Part shown: in pieces, positions 52,511-61,175 of the stretch
How the letters are laid out: every line of letters begins with the position of its first letter
How positions within the stretch are numbered: position 1 is the first letter of the stretch
From: Candidatus Obscuribacterales bacterium
Lineage (GTDB): Bacteria > Cyanobacteriota > Vampirovibrionia > Obscuribacterales > Obscuribacteraceae
Length of the DNA: 64,000 bases
Assembly: GCA_019637435.1 (NCBI GenBank)
Contig: JAHBVO010000004.1
Coordinates: 682,001 to 746,000 of the forward strand
Direction: 5' to 3'
Notes under the pieces: generated by a model
Told to the model about the DNA's origin: nothing
Seen by the model: the letters and a program-made list of their open reading frames with translations, nothing else
The model's database searches: none
Translations under genes and position numbers: made by a program

Positions 52511-52850
52511 CGATTCTAAGCGGATCCTCTTCGATATCTTTAGTTTATCCATTCTGCATTCTAAAAACACTTGTGCCATTAACTCGGGCATCAGGACGCC
52601 TTTTACGGCTGTCGCTTTCGTTGGTTTAAGAGCAGACGCTTGGTGCTCCGGAAGATATATTCTGTTCGCCGAAATTCGGCTGGCTCGCGAGCACTCATAC
52701 ACATTGTATATGTTGCCTATCGGTATCGTATCGCGATCTCATACAGCCAAGATTTTAAAACCCCAATGTAGCCTTCTTTTTAGTGTAGCCGGTATTCAGC
52801 TGTAGGAAGATATTCCCGGACGTTTACCAACTTTCACTGGCAGGCAGCAT

Positions 52851-53714
52851 ATGGTGCAGTTTGATAGTAATCCCGGTTTGCATGAACTGGAGTTCGTCGC
52901 GTTTGACGTGGAAACAACAGGACTTTCGCCCGTCGCCAATCGTCTGGTTGAATTATCCGGAGTCAAGTTCAAACTCGGCGAAGAGAAGTTTGAAACCTTT
53001 TCGACGCTCATAGACCCGGAAGTCTCAATTCCCGCGCAAGTCACCGCCATTCATGGTATTACCGATGAGATGGTTGAAGGTGCGCCGACCTTCAAAGAGG
53101 CGTGTATCGATTTCGTGAATTGGTCCGGCGCGGACGCCGTGATGATGGCGCACAACGCACCGTTCGACGTCGAGTTCTTGCGAGTAAATCTCGCTCGTGC
53201 AGGTGCTCCCTGTCCGAGAAATTACGTAGTCGATACTCTCACAATCTCACGCGAGTTTTTACGCGAAACCAAAAATCATCAATTGAAAACAGTGGTAGAG
53301 CATTTCAATTTGCCTGCAGGCGACTATCACAGAGCGCTTGCCGACAGCATTCACGTGCAGGGCGTTTTTAAATGCATGTCGAAAGAATATCAGTTATCGC
53401 GCTGGGAAGATTTGACCGTTAATGGATTCGTCAGTGCATTCGATTACGATCGTTTTGCTGAAAGCTCGATGGCATCGCTGTCTGAAAGGACAATCGAAAT
53501 CGTGGAATCTATTCGCGAAGTCATATCGAACAGCGCATCCATGCGAATGGAATATCAGGGCATGTACAAGTCGACTCGAACCGTTCAGCCTACGGCACTG
53601 ATACACAGCCGCGGCAATATGTACCTCACCGCATTTTGCAAACGAGCTCAAGCTGAAAGAACTTTTAGAGTCGATAAGATCTCGAAAGTCCAGGCCCTGA
53701 CTAGCCAATTGTGA
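52851..53714 (+). CDS. DnaQ-like 3'-5' exonuclease fused to a WYL domain
   Basis: 287 residues. The exonuclease domain (~12-175) is of DEDDh type: Asp19 and Glu21 in FDVETTG, HNAPFD with Asp106, and HRALADS with His160 and Asp165. A C-terminal domain (~205-287) resembles WYL: MRMEYQGMYKSTRTVQPTALIHSRGNMYLTAFCKRAQAERTFRVDKISKV, where the usual W-Y-L core is M-Y-L. WYL domains bind nucleic acid or nucleotide ligands and regulate many phage-defence systems. The protein could be a nucleic-acid-sensing nuclease or a DNA polymerase proofreading paralogue. No other defence gene is adjacent. Confidence 0.85.
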   Translation: MVQFDSNPGLHELEFVAFDVETTGLSPVANRLVELSGVKFKLGEEKFETFSTLIDPEVSIPAQVTAIHGITDEMVEGAPTFKEACIDFVNWSGADAVMMAHNAPFDVEFLRVNLARAGAPCPRNYVVDTLTISREFLRETKNHQLKTVVEHFNLPAGDYHRALADSIHVQGVFKCMSKEYQLSRWEDLTVNGFVSAFDYDRFAESSMASLSERTIEIVESIREVISNSASMRMEYQGMYKSTRTVQPTALIHSRGNMYLTAFCKRAQAERTFRVDKISKVQALTSQL

Positions 53715-53805
53715 AGATAGAGGGCTCGCAGGCTTGCTGCGCAGGCAAAAACAGCCAACTTAGTGATAGAGTTGTCTCGACCTACTGAACCTTGCAAGAG
53801 TCATA

Positions 53806-55029
53806 ATGGCGTTCTCCAGCAATCGAAACCGAATATCGTTTTTCGCAATCGCTTGTATCGCGGCTGGGCAACTGGCTCAAGCAGATCGTGCAGAGGCGTC
53901 GGTGCCGTTTATCGACAAAGCACTCGATATGGTTCAGCAATTCAATCCGCTGAAATCCCGCAGCATCAACGTCGAGACTGACCTGGATGAAGAGACCGGG
54001 CAGCCGAAAAGCGCTTCGCCTGAGATTTCTGAGTTGTCGCCCGAGGTAGTCGGGTCGATCGCGCGCCACTCCAAGCTTGGAGACACGTTCTTTAATCGTC
54101 GCGACTTCACGAATGCGATGATCGAATATCAGGATATCGTCAAACTCGATCCTGAGAATTTGAAAGCTCACTACATGCTTGGCAAAATTCTAATGGCGAT
54201 GTCCGACTATGAGGAAGCGAATAAGGAGTTTGACAGGGTAATCAAAATTCGCCCCATGAGCGGCAATGCGCACTTCTCCAAGGCAGAAGCTCTTCGCATG
54301 ATGGGTAAATACGATGCTGCTCAGGAAGAATATTCGACATCGCTGCGCACAAATACCGGCAACGCTCTCGCCCATGCATACCTGGGTGAGTGTTATCGAA
54401 ACAGCGGTAAATACCAGCTCGCGATTAAAGAGTGCAAGGATTCGATTCGACTCGACGAAAAATTAGTGGTACCGTATCTGGTTCTAGCTCAATGTTACGT
54501 TGCTACTCGCGTTCCTGAACTTTCGAATGAGCAGTACAAGAAAGCTATCGCGATAAACCCATCAGACCCGGTTCCACACTGTAAGTATGGACTGGCACTC
54601 GGCAAGTTAAAACGTTGGGATGAGGCTCTCGAAGAACTCACGACCGCAACGAGGTTGGATCCGAATTCGGCCCAAGCGCATGTCGGTCGCGCCTGGGTTC
54701 TGGCAAACAAACGCAGGCTCACGGAAGCGTTGGACGAGTCGCGCCTTGCGGTTTCACTCGCGCCCAATGATGCCGATACGCATTCGAGTCTCGCGTGGGT
54801 TTATTCGCAGATAGGCGATCACGTTTCATCCGTCATGCAGTATCGATTGGCTGTCGCCATAAACCCCAAAAGTCCTGAACTGCACAAAGCACTTGGTATG
54901 GCGCTTAAAGAGCGCGGCGACATAAATGGTGCTATTGCTGAATTGCTTGCCACTACGAAGATGATGCCCAACGACTACGAGTCGGAACTTGCGCTGCAAT
55001 CGTTGATGCAAAAACGCCACCATCAATAG
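53806..55029 (+). CDS. exported TPR repeat protein
   Basis: 407 residues. An N-terminal hydrophobic signal (ISFFAIACIAAGQLAQADRAEA) is followed by a short charged linker and about nine TPR units (~90-400; SKLGDTFFNRRDFTNAMIEYQDIV, AHYMLGKILMAMSDYEEANKEF and so on). There is no catalytic motif. It is probably periplasmic or surface-anchored, for protein-protein contacts. It is first in a run of same-strand exported genes extending to about 58.2 kb, although spacings of 60-90 bases leave operon structure open. Confidence 0.78.
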   Translation: MAFSSNRNRISFFAIACIAAGQLAQADRAEASVPFIDKALDMVQQFNPLKSRSINVETDLDEETGQPKSASPEISELSPEVVGSIARHSKLGDTFFNRRDFTNAMIEYQDIVKLDPENLKAHYMLGKILMAMSDYEEANKEFDRVIKIRPMSGNAHFSKAEALRMMGKYDAAQEEYSTSLRTNTGNALAHAYLGECYRNSGKYQLAIKECKDSIRLDEKLVVPYLVLAQCYVATRVPELSNEQYKKAIAINPSDPVPHCKYGLALGKLKRWDEALEELTTATRLDPNSAQAHVGRAWVLANKRRLTEALDESRLAVSLAPNDADTHSSLAWVYSQIGDHVSSVMQYRLAVAINPKSPELHKALGMALKERGDINGAIAELLATTKMMPNDYESELALQSLMQKRHHQ

Positions 55030-55116
55030 CGCGAAAAAGCCGATTCGGAGCATCGAAATAAAAAGTGCTGTATCATATGCAGCATCGAGGTGACATACCC
55101 TGGCTGGCAGGAACTA

Positions 55117-56301
55117 ATGGGTAAAACAAAAATTCTTCGCGCCGGAATTCTTCCACTCGGCGCTCTGGCTATTAGTCTTTTAGTAACCGCGAGTCCGGTT
55201 GCGGCTAGTTCGAAGCATCCAGCTCCGGCGAAGCGCGCCGCGAGCACTCAGAAAAATTCCGCAGCAGGCGCCAAACCTCCCCAGTCTGATGTAATGGCAG
55301 GGTTGGCTGCCTATCGAAAAGGTGATTATAAAACGGCATCTGCGCGCTTTGAGAGCGCTTTGAATAACGGAACAGGTCAGGGACCAGCGGTGCTCTTATA
55401 TGCGGCGCATTCAATGTATGCGTCAGGCGATCAAGCAAGAGCAATGCAATGCTACAGTCGATTGCTCGTGATGTATCCGAACTCGCAAGAAGCGAAGAGC
55501 GCTGATGCATGCATGAAACGCATTCACTTGCCTGCTTCTGTGATCAGCAGTATGACTGCCAGCGGGCGCCCAGCTTCAAATGCGGTCGGAGCCCCTCCTG
55601 CAGGAGACGGCGGTGAACCTCCTGTTGGTGGTAATGGGAAAAATATGCCACCAACCACGGATGGGTCTGATGTTCGCAGATGGTTGCCTGATGCGTTTCC
55701 ACTTCGAGTTTGTGTGACCAGTGGTCTGGAGCTTCCCTCGCAGTTTCGCGCGCGTGGCGGTTTAAAACGAAGTGAATATCGCGAACTCTGCAATATGTTC
55801 AAACAACCAAATTTCCTCAACACATTGAGGGCTAATGAACACTACGGTCCGGAAGATCGCACCGCCGTTTCCGATGGTTTGCAGATGTGGGCGACGCAGA
55901 GCGTGATCAAATTCACTCAGACGACTTCCTCGGCGGACGCCGACATTCTGGTTTTCTTCTGTGATTCGCTGCCGGAAGCGGTCGGTATGTGTAACTATCC
56001 GCGCGAAGCAAATCAGCCGGCAATCATCGAGATTGTTCTTGGAAGCAAAGAAAAATACAAACAAGGAGACTGGTACAAGTCTCGCAAAGCGATCGCAGCG
56101 CATGAGATCGGCCATGCATTCGGTCTCGGTCATTTAAACAGCAAAGAAGACATAATGTATAAGACTGAGGATTATCCAATCGATGCCTGGGGCGATTATA
56201 TTTGTCGACAGCTGAGTCCCGCTGATAGAGCGCAGATCCATCGCATCTATACCAACCCGCCGGGCTATTGGATGTCGTCTGTGAGAAACGCGAAGAAGTG
56301 A
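55117..56301 (+). CDS. exported TPR-matrixin metalloprotease
   Basis: 394 residues from the ATG at 55117 (AGGA 5 bases upstream). The signal peptide (~8-31, AGILPLGALAISLLVTASPVAA) is followed by a TPR-like region (~60-135, LAAYRKGDYKTASARFESAL) and a Pro/Gly linker. The C-terminal peptidase domain is M10/matrixin-like: zinc-binding HEIGHAFGLGH with the catalytic Glu, and a Met-turn candidate in SKEDIMYK. No propeptide Cys-switch is apparent. It probably cleaves extracellular or envelope proteins. The N-terminal TPR resembles that of the truncated gene at 63454. Confidence 0.85.
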   Translation: MGKTKILRAGILPLGALAISLLVTASPVAASSKHPAPAKRAASTQKNSAAGAKPPQSDVMAGLAAYRKGDYKTASARFESALNNGTGQGPAVLLYAAHSMYASGDQARAMQCYSRLLVMYPNSQEAKSADACMKRIHLPASVISSMTASGRPASNAVGAPPAGDGGEPPVGGNGKNMPPTTDGSDVRRWLPDAFPLRVCVTSGLELPSQFRARGGLKRSEYRELCNMFKQPNFLNTLRANEHYGPEDRTAVSDGLQMWATQSVIKFTQTTSSADADILVFFCDSLPEAVGMCNYPREANQPAIIEIVLGSKEKYKQGDWYKSRKAIAAHEIGHAFGLGHLNSKEDIMYKTEDYPIDAWGDYICRQLSPADRAQIHRIYTNPPGYWMSSVRNAKK

Positions 56302-56381
56302 TTGCGGTGTTCGGAGTCGCGCTAAGGTAGTCTGGTCGACTTCTGAACCAACCGATATAATGTTTGGTGTGGAGATTGATT

Positions 56382-57203
56382 ATGAGCAACGATAAGCCTC
56401 CTGAGAGCGATAGTCTCCTTGAGAAAAGCCAGCTTAAGTCTGGTGATAACGTGCAGCGAAATACTTTGACTGAGCGATCTCAAAACAATCAGTTTGAAAC
56501 AGCTAGCAAGGCGGGTCAGGATTTCACATCCATGACCGAACTAAAGGTGCCTTCAGATAGTGAAATCAAGCTGCATGAGCAGTCCAGCTTCGCAATACTC
56601 GGAGACGACGGTAGCGAACTAGCATCGAGCAAATTTAAGCTGGCTCAGGCTGGCGAAGGCGAAGACAAAGCGCGTCTGCGATTTCAAATCGGCGGTGACC
56701 TATCCGAGTCGAGTGATGCGAAACTCGTAAAAGTTGACTCCTCAAAGGTTATCGACGGGGCTCAAAAGGCCGTCGCAGACAAAAGCAGATGGAAAGGTCC
56801 TATGTGCAATGTGTTTGTCGATGACGTCATGCGAAAAGCGGGTGTTCCACTTCCATGGGAGGTGACGGAAAACCATTCGTGCCAAGAGATGGTGAAAAAG
56901 CTTTCGCACGATCCTAAATTTGATTTGGTTTGGCGCTTAGATAAGTCGAATCCAAAGGCTTCCGGAGAAACCTGGAAATCATTTGGAGCTCAAAATGGCG
57001 ACATTGCCATATGGTCGAACGAACATTTGGTTCATACAGGGCTGCTCGAGGAAGCAATCAATAATCGCAAGAATATTTTCTATGCTGGTTCAAGCAACGA
57101 GGCAGGCGCCAACTATGCCGATATGGACTACTTTGTAAACAGTAAGGTAAAAGGGTACGGTCCTCCAGACTATGTTTTTCGATATCGCGGCTTTAAAAAA
57201 TAG
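56382..57203 (+). CDS. cysteine-peptidase-like (NlpC/P60-CHAP-type) protein
   Basis: 273 residues from the ATG at 56382 (GGAG 7 bases upstream). There is no signal peptide; residues ~1-130 are hydrophilic and probably disordered. The C-terminal part has Cys142 in GPMCNVFVDDVMRKAG, GDIAIW (206-211) and His218 in HLVHTG. This order of Cys, Gly-Asp and His is typical of NlpC/P60 or CHAP cell-wall amidases and peptidases. Whether the domain is active is uncertain. The next gene starts 4 bases later and encodes an exported protein, so the two are probably co-transcribed. Confidence 0.62.
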   Translation: MSNDKPPESDSLLEKSQLKSGDNVQRNTLTERSQNNQFETASKAGQDFTSMTELKVPSDSEIKLHEQSSFAILGDDGSELASSKFKLAQAGEGEDKARLRFQIGGDLSESSDAKLVKVDSSKVIDGAQKAVADKSRWKGPMCNVFVDDVMRKAGVPLPWEVTENHSCQEMVKKLSHDPKFDLVWRLDKSNPKASGETWKSFGAQNGDIAIWSNEHLVHTGLLEEAINNRKNIFYAGSSNEAGANYADMDYFVNSKVKGYGPPDYVFRYRGFKK

Positions 57204-57207
57204 AAAT

Positions 57208-57666
57208 ATGAAGGTGGCTCTACTGGTAGGGGCACTATTAAGTAGCACCATCATTAGTGGCGCGTCTGCCAACCGAATTGAAGATCCGCAAACTGCAGAA
57301 CGGGAGTGGTCAGCACCCAATTTAAATAAGATTCAAACGAACTACAAAGGTCCCAAACTTTCCAAAGCCGATGCCGGAGATACTCAGATTCTGATTTCAT
57401 TCTTGCTGTTTCCAAACGGCAAAGTTCGAGACGTAAAAAGTGAGAAGAATAGCGGAGAACTGCGCGAGAAAAACGACGTCGATATTAAACAGTTTAAGGC
57501 GATTCAAGCAGGCTTGGTTGACGCTATTAAACGAAGCGCGCCGCTCGTGTATCGGAAGCGTGAACATGAAGCGAAAGTACCATGGGGAGTCATTTTCGTT
57601 TATTGCCCCAGGGATTACGAATTCGCGCGAATGATTCACGTGGCTCGCGGCAAAGACCGGTTGTAG
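57208..57666 (+). CDS. exported TonB C-terminal-like domain protein
   Basis: 152 residues. The signal peptide (MKVALLVGALLSSTIISGASA) is followed by a domain with a TonB-C pattern: ILISFLLFPNGKVRDVKSEKNSGELREKNDVDIKQFKAIQAGLVDAIKRSAPL, then a VPWGVIFVY strand. TonB-C-like domains without a transmembrane N-terminus occur in many exported proteins. Its start overlaps nothing but follows the peptidase gene by 4 bases. It could inhibit or assist the upstream protein; this is inference from linkage only. Confidence 0.62.
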   Translation: MKVALLVGALLSSTIISGASANRIEDPQTAEREWSAPNLNKIQTNYKGPKLSKADAGDTQILISFLLFPNGKVRDVKSEKNSGELREKNDVDIKQFKAIQAGLVDAIKRSAPLVYRKREHEAKVPWGVIFVYCPRDYEFARMIHVARGKDRL

Positions 57667-57792
57667 ACCAATCCACAAAACCAGCTGACAGTCATGCGTC
57701 ATGTCAGCGGACTACTTAAGTCGTGATTTCACCATTTTCAAAATACGGGCTCAGAACTTAGGATAGATCCGTAGAATTGTGATGGTGCGTTT

Positions 57793-58164
57793 ATGATGCA
57801 CGTGAAGACTATCATTCTTGCACTGCTTGTAGGGCTGGCTTTCGGATTCTGGAAGCTCTGCAGCAGTCCTGCGGAATTACCTAATAACGAAACGGGTTTG
57901 CCGCATTGCGTGCCAGTTAGCGGACAGCTTGAAGCATGGAAGAAAAATCCATCAGTCGGAAATTGCAAGAAACAAATCAGATCTAAGTTTGGTGCTCCGG
58001 ACGGCGTCTTCCAAGATCCATACCGTTTCGTTTCTGACTCCGATGAAACCTGGGTTTACCATGGAACTGGACATCTCTTTAATAGATCCGGACAACACAT
58101 TTTCGTCTTCGAAAAGGAGATCTGTGTCGCGGCATCAGACATTTTTCTGTATGAGCTGTTATAA
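57793..58164 (+). CDS. small membrane-anchored or lipoprotein-like protein
   Basis: 123 residues with an N-terminal hydrophobic segment (TIILALLVGLAFGFWKLCS). Cys in KLCSSP may be a lipobox-like position. The rest contains GAPDGVFQDPYRFVSDSDETWVYH, reminiscent of the SmpA/OmlA/BamE-type fold (G-x-P..DP..W-x-Y). The similarity is weak. It stands alone. Confidence 0.5.
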   Translation: MMHVKTIILALLVGLAFGFWKLCSSPAELPNNETGLPHCVPVSGQLEAWKKNPSVGNCKKQIRSKFGAPDGVFQDPYRFVSDSDETWVYHGTGHLFNRSGQHIFVFEKEICVAASDIFLYELL

Positions 58165-58245
58165 CGCGGTTTAAACGGCAACTCAAACTGACATCAACGA
58201 CTATGATAATCTCGTCTACCTAGAAGCATCGAGGCGGAACTTTCC

Positions 58246-58719
58246 TTGAAAAACTACATTCTTCGCTCCTTCAACTACACAGCCTGGGCGAACCAGAAAA
58301 CTCTGGCATCGCTTCAGGCCTGTCCAGCGGCGCACGAAGAAGGGGCACCAGTAATCGCGCACATGATCGCTGCTGAAAATGTTTGGTTCTCGCGATTGAC
58401 TTCAAGTCAGCCGGCGTTTGCCGTGTGGCCGACTTTAACCATTGACGAATGTCAGACCTTAGTCGCAGAGAGCGAAAAGACCTGGTCTGAACTTCTCTCA
58501 ACAGTGACGGACGATAAATTACTTACCGCTATCGACTATCAAAACACCCGCGGCGAGCCGTTCTGCGACTCGGTGATGGACATTCTCACTCACGTGACGC
58601 TTCACGGCGCATACCACAGAGGTCAAATCGCCAAAATCGTAAGGCAGAAGGGAGGAACGCCTGCAGCTACCGACTTCATTGTTTACGTCCGCAATCAAGC
58701 TGCGAAGACTTCGCCTTGA
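58246..58719 (+). CDS. DinB-family protein
   Basis: 157 residues. DinB-like four-helix bundle with the typical metal ligands: His near residue 39 in IAHMIAAENVW, and His/His in LTHVTLHGAYHRGQI (~120-128). Family members include thiol transferases and unknown hydrolases; they are often stress-induced. The start is TTG with GAGG about 11 bases upstream. Single gene, cytoplasmic, no signal peptide. Confidence 0.88.
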   Translation: MKNYILRSFNYTAWANQKTLASLQACPAAHEEGAPVIAHMIAAENVWFSRLTSSQPAFAVWPTLTIDECQTLVAESEKTWSELLSTVTDDKLLTAIDYQNTRGEPFCDSVMDILTHVTLHGAYHRGQIAKIVRQKGGTPAATDFIVYVRNQAAKTSP

Positions 58720-58822
58720 ATTGAATGAGTTGATTCGTAAATCGTACTTACCTTAAACTCTTATGGAGCGCTTTACGCGATTTTCCGAACAAAACAATAG
58801 TTCCGCTAGCCGCGTTTGCGAA

Positions 58823-60997
58823 TCATCGCTGCTGCTGTTGTTGCTGCTGCGGATTGAACATCTGCAACACCTGGTCGACCATCTGACCTGGCGTACGCTG
58901 CGGCGCTCCAGGCTGACCGTTTTGATTGCCTTGAAAAACCTGTTGCGCGAATTGCATGATCGGATTCGGACCCTGCGCGGCCTGTTGTCCGTTTTGCGGC
59001 ATAAACTGTTGGGCGAATTGCATTACTGGATTCTGCTGACCGCCTGCTGTTGATTGTTCCGGCCCGGCGCCCGGAGATTGCATCGTCACAGGTGCATTCA
59101 TGTTTTGCTGATATCCGCTCTGAACCACCGGTTGATTTCCGGCAAAGTTGTTTTGTTGCGAATATTGTAATTGAGCCTGCGGCCATGTCTGTCCGGTGGG
59201 CGCGGCATATTGAGCGGGAGTCGTAGCGTACGGCATGGCTGTTTGTTGCACAGGATATGATTGTGACCCGTAGCTTGGAGGTCCATACCCGGTCTGTGAG
59301 TATGGTGTCACCGGTTGCTGAATAGGTTGTGATTGCGGCTGTTGAGGCCATGCCACCCCATATGGTGGCGCGTTTCCGGCTGGTGTCTGCCACGATTGCA
59401 CCGGCATTCCGCTAGCCGCGCCAGGTGGACTCCATCCCGGAAGTTGCGACGTCGCTGCGCTAACTGGAGAGGTTTGACTTCCGGATTGTTCAGCTTCTGC
59501 TTGTTGTGGTGTCGGTGGTAGTGGCGTGCCTGGATCGGTTGCCGCTTCGATTTCGTCTGCGGGAATTGAGAGGAGTTCGTCAGGACTGCCGCTTGACGTT
59601 CCAGAGTTGCTTGCATTCGCAGAACCTACGCCTGATGTGCCTGAGTCGCTGGTGTTTCCGAAACCTCCGCCGGATGAATTTGAGTAGTTGCTAGCAGCAC
59701 CGTATGCGCCACCATTGTAATTTCCGCCGGCACCAGAAGCGCCACCATTATTGGCGTCGTAACCGCCGGCGCCATTAGCGTTGTATCCGCCGCTCGTATT
59801 TCCGTAGCCGCCTCCATAATTGCTTCCGTCATCGCCAGTGAGCTGAGGAATGTTAGTTACCGGTGCAGGATAAGGAAAGCTGCTATCAACGCCGATCATT
59901 GGAAAGGGAGGATACGACGAATACAATCGCGCCATCGTCGCCTTGTCCCGCTTTGTCAATGCTGGCAGCTGGCGAGTACTGTTTCCAAAATACATTATGT
60001 CTGCTGTGCTGGTTGAGTGTCCGTTTAAGCCCAGAGCGTGTCCAATTTCGTGCAGGCAAGTTTCTTTGATCCGGTCAACCGGTTCCGGATTTTTCGTGAA
60101 GGCTTGAACTGTACGAATCTGAATTCGTGCTCGCTCTATCGTATGCTCACGGCGCGTTGTCGTCGTTAAGCCCGCCTTGGTGCGTTCGTATTTTTCATCG
60201 CCGACCTTCAGCATTCCGTCAGTCCATTCGACGTTGATATCTGCTTCATCGAGTGTGTTTACGAAAGCGAACGACAGTTTCTTCCCGGATGCCTGATACC
60301 AGGTTATGAAGGCATCATGGGCGATGCCAACGAACTCCGGTTTAAATCCGCGGGCATTGGATGTCTGATCGATGAAAACCTTTAGTGGAATTTTGGTCGC
60401 TGGCCAGTAGTGGGCTTGACCCTCCGCCATCAACTGCCCGAGATAATCCGGATCGTTGTTGGAGAACGCGCCCATCTTTTGCTGTTCTTTAGTGAGGCTC
60501 TCGATCAGTGCTAATGCGTTGGTTCGCTTGTCACCGGACGACAGTTCAACGAATTTGTTGAGATATTGGATTCCTTCGTTATAGCGATTTGCGTCCTTGC
60601 AAAACAATCCAAGATTGTAATACATGTCTTTCATTGTCGGGTCGTAACGCAAGGCCGCAAGCCCTTCTTGAATCGCTTTGTCCGGATTGCCCAGGTCGTG
60701 ATAGATTTCCGACAAAGCTGCATGAATGTAAGGCGAAACTGATGTTGGATCATATTTTGCCGCCTGTTCGAGCACTACTCGCGCATGAACGTTGCGCTCG
60801 CCCTTCGAGTAACGAAGCGCCTGGTTGTAGAGCTTGATGACTTCGTTTTCGGTTGCGACATCTTTTATCGGTTTCAAACTTTTGGCGTTAACGTAATGCC
60901 AAAAACCAGGTGCCAACAGGCTCAGAGCTAACGCGATTGCAACGGCGCACTTGTTCAATCGTTTCTTCCGACTGTTTATGTTTAAACTTGCTGGCAT
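58823..60997 (-). CDS. exported TPR-matrixin protease with Pro/Gln-rich C-terminus
   Basis: 724 residues from the ATG at 60997 (a TTG at 61012 is also in frame). The signal segment (~15-35) precedes a TPR region (~45-150), then a matrixin-like domain (~200-360) with HEIGHALGLNGH, where the third His is one residue further than in the canonical spacing, and a DIMYFG Met-turn. A long Gly/Pro/Ser/Gln-rich disordered tail follows, ending with a Gln run (NPQQQQQQQR) encoded by a CTG/TTG repeat on the plus strand near 58830-58850. It is probably surface or extracellular. Its layout parallels the protease at 55117. Confidence 0.83.
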   Translation of the reverse strand: MPASLNINSRKKRLNKCAVAIALALSLLAPGFWHYVNAKSLKPIKDVATENEVIKLYNQALRYSKGERNVHARVVLEQAAKYDPTSVSPYIHAALSEIYHDLGNPDKAIQEGLAALRYDPTMKDMYYNLGLFCKDANRYNEGIQYLNKFVELSSGDKRTNALALIESLTKEQQKMGAFSNNDPDYLGQLMAEGQAHYWPATKIPLKVFIDQTSNARGFKPEFVGIAHDAFITWYQASGKKLSFAFVNTLDEADINVEWTDGMLKVGDEKYERTKAGLTTTTRREHTIERARIQIRTVQAFTKNPEPVDRIKETCLHEIGHALGLNGHSTSTADIMYFGNSTRQLPALTKRDKATMARLYSSYPPFPMIGVDSSFPYPAPVTNIPQLTGDDGSNYGGGYGNTSGGYNANGAGGYDANNGGASGAGGNYNGGAYGAASNYSNSSGGGFGNTSDSGTSGVGSANASNSGTSSGSPDELLSIPADEIEAATDPGTPLPPTPQQAEAEQSGSQTSPVSAATSQLPGWSPPGAASGMPVQSWQTPAGNAPPYGVAWPQQPQSQPIQQPVTPYSQTGYGPPSYGSQSYPVQQTAMPYATTPAQYAAPTGQTWPQAQLQYSQQNNFAGNQPVVQSGYQQNMNAPVTMQSPGAGPEQSTAGGQQNPVMQFAQQFMPQNGQQAAQGPNPIMQFAQQVFQGNQNGQPGAPQRTPGQMVDQVLQMFNPQQQQQQQR

Positions 60998-61175
60998 GAA
61001 GTTCGTGTTCAAAAGACTCGATTGCGATCCGACCTTTCATTATTCCCACAACCTATCTTAGAGAAAACTTCGGGGATTTTTATGGGAAAATCCCCACTTA
61101 TCAGTTGTTTGTGGGCTGGTCATGTGCGCGCTTCTAAGCTAGCGTGTAGTCAGCGGTGGCCGAGGACGGGCTTTC

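Noticed and set aside
53914..55029. Enzyme domain in the exported TPR protein
   Set aside because: Only TPR motifs are visible; no catalytic residues could be identified.
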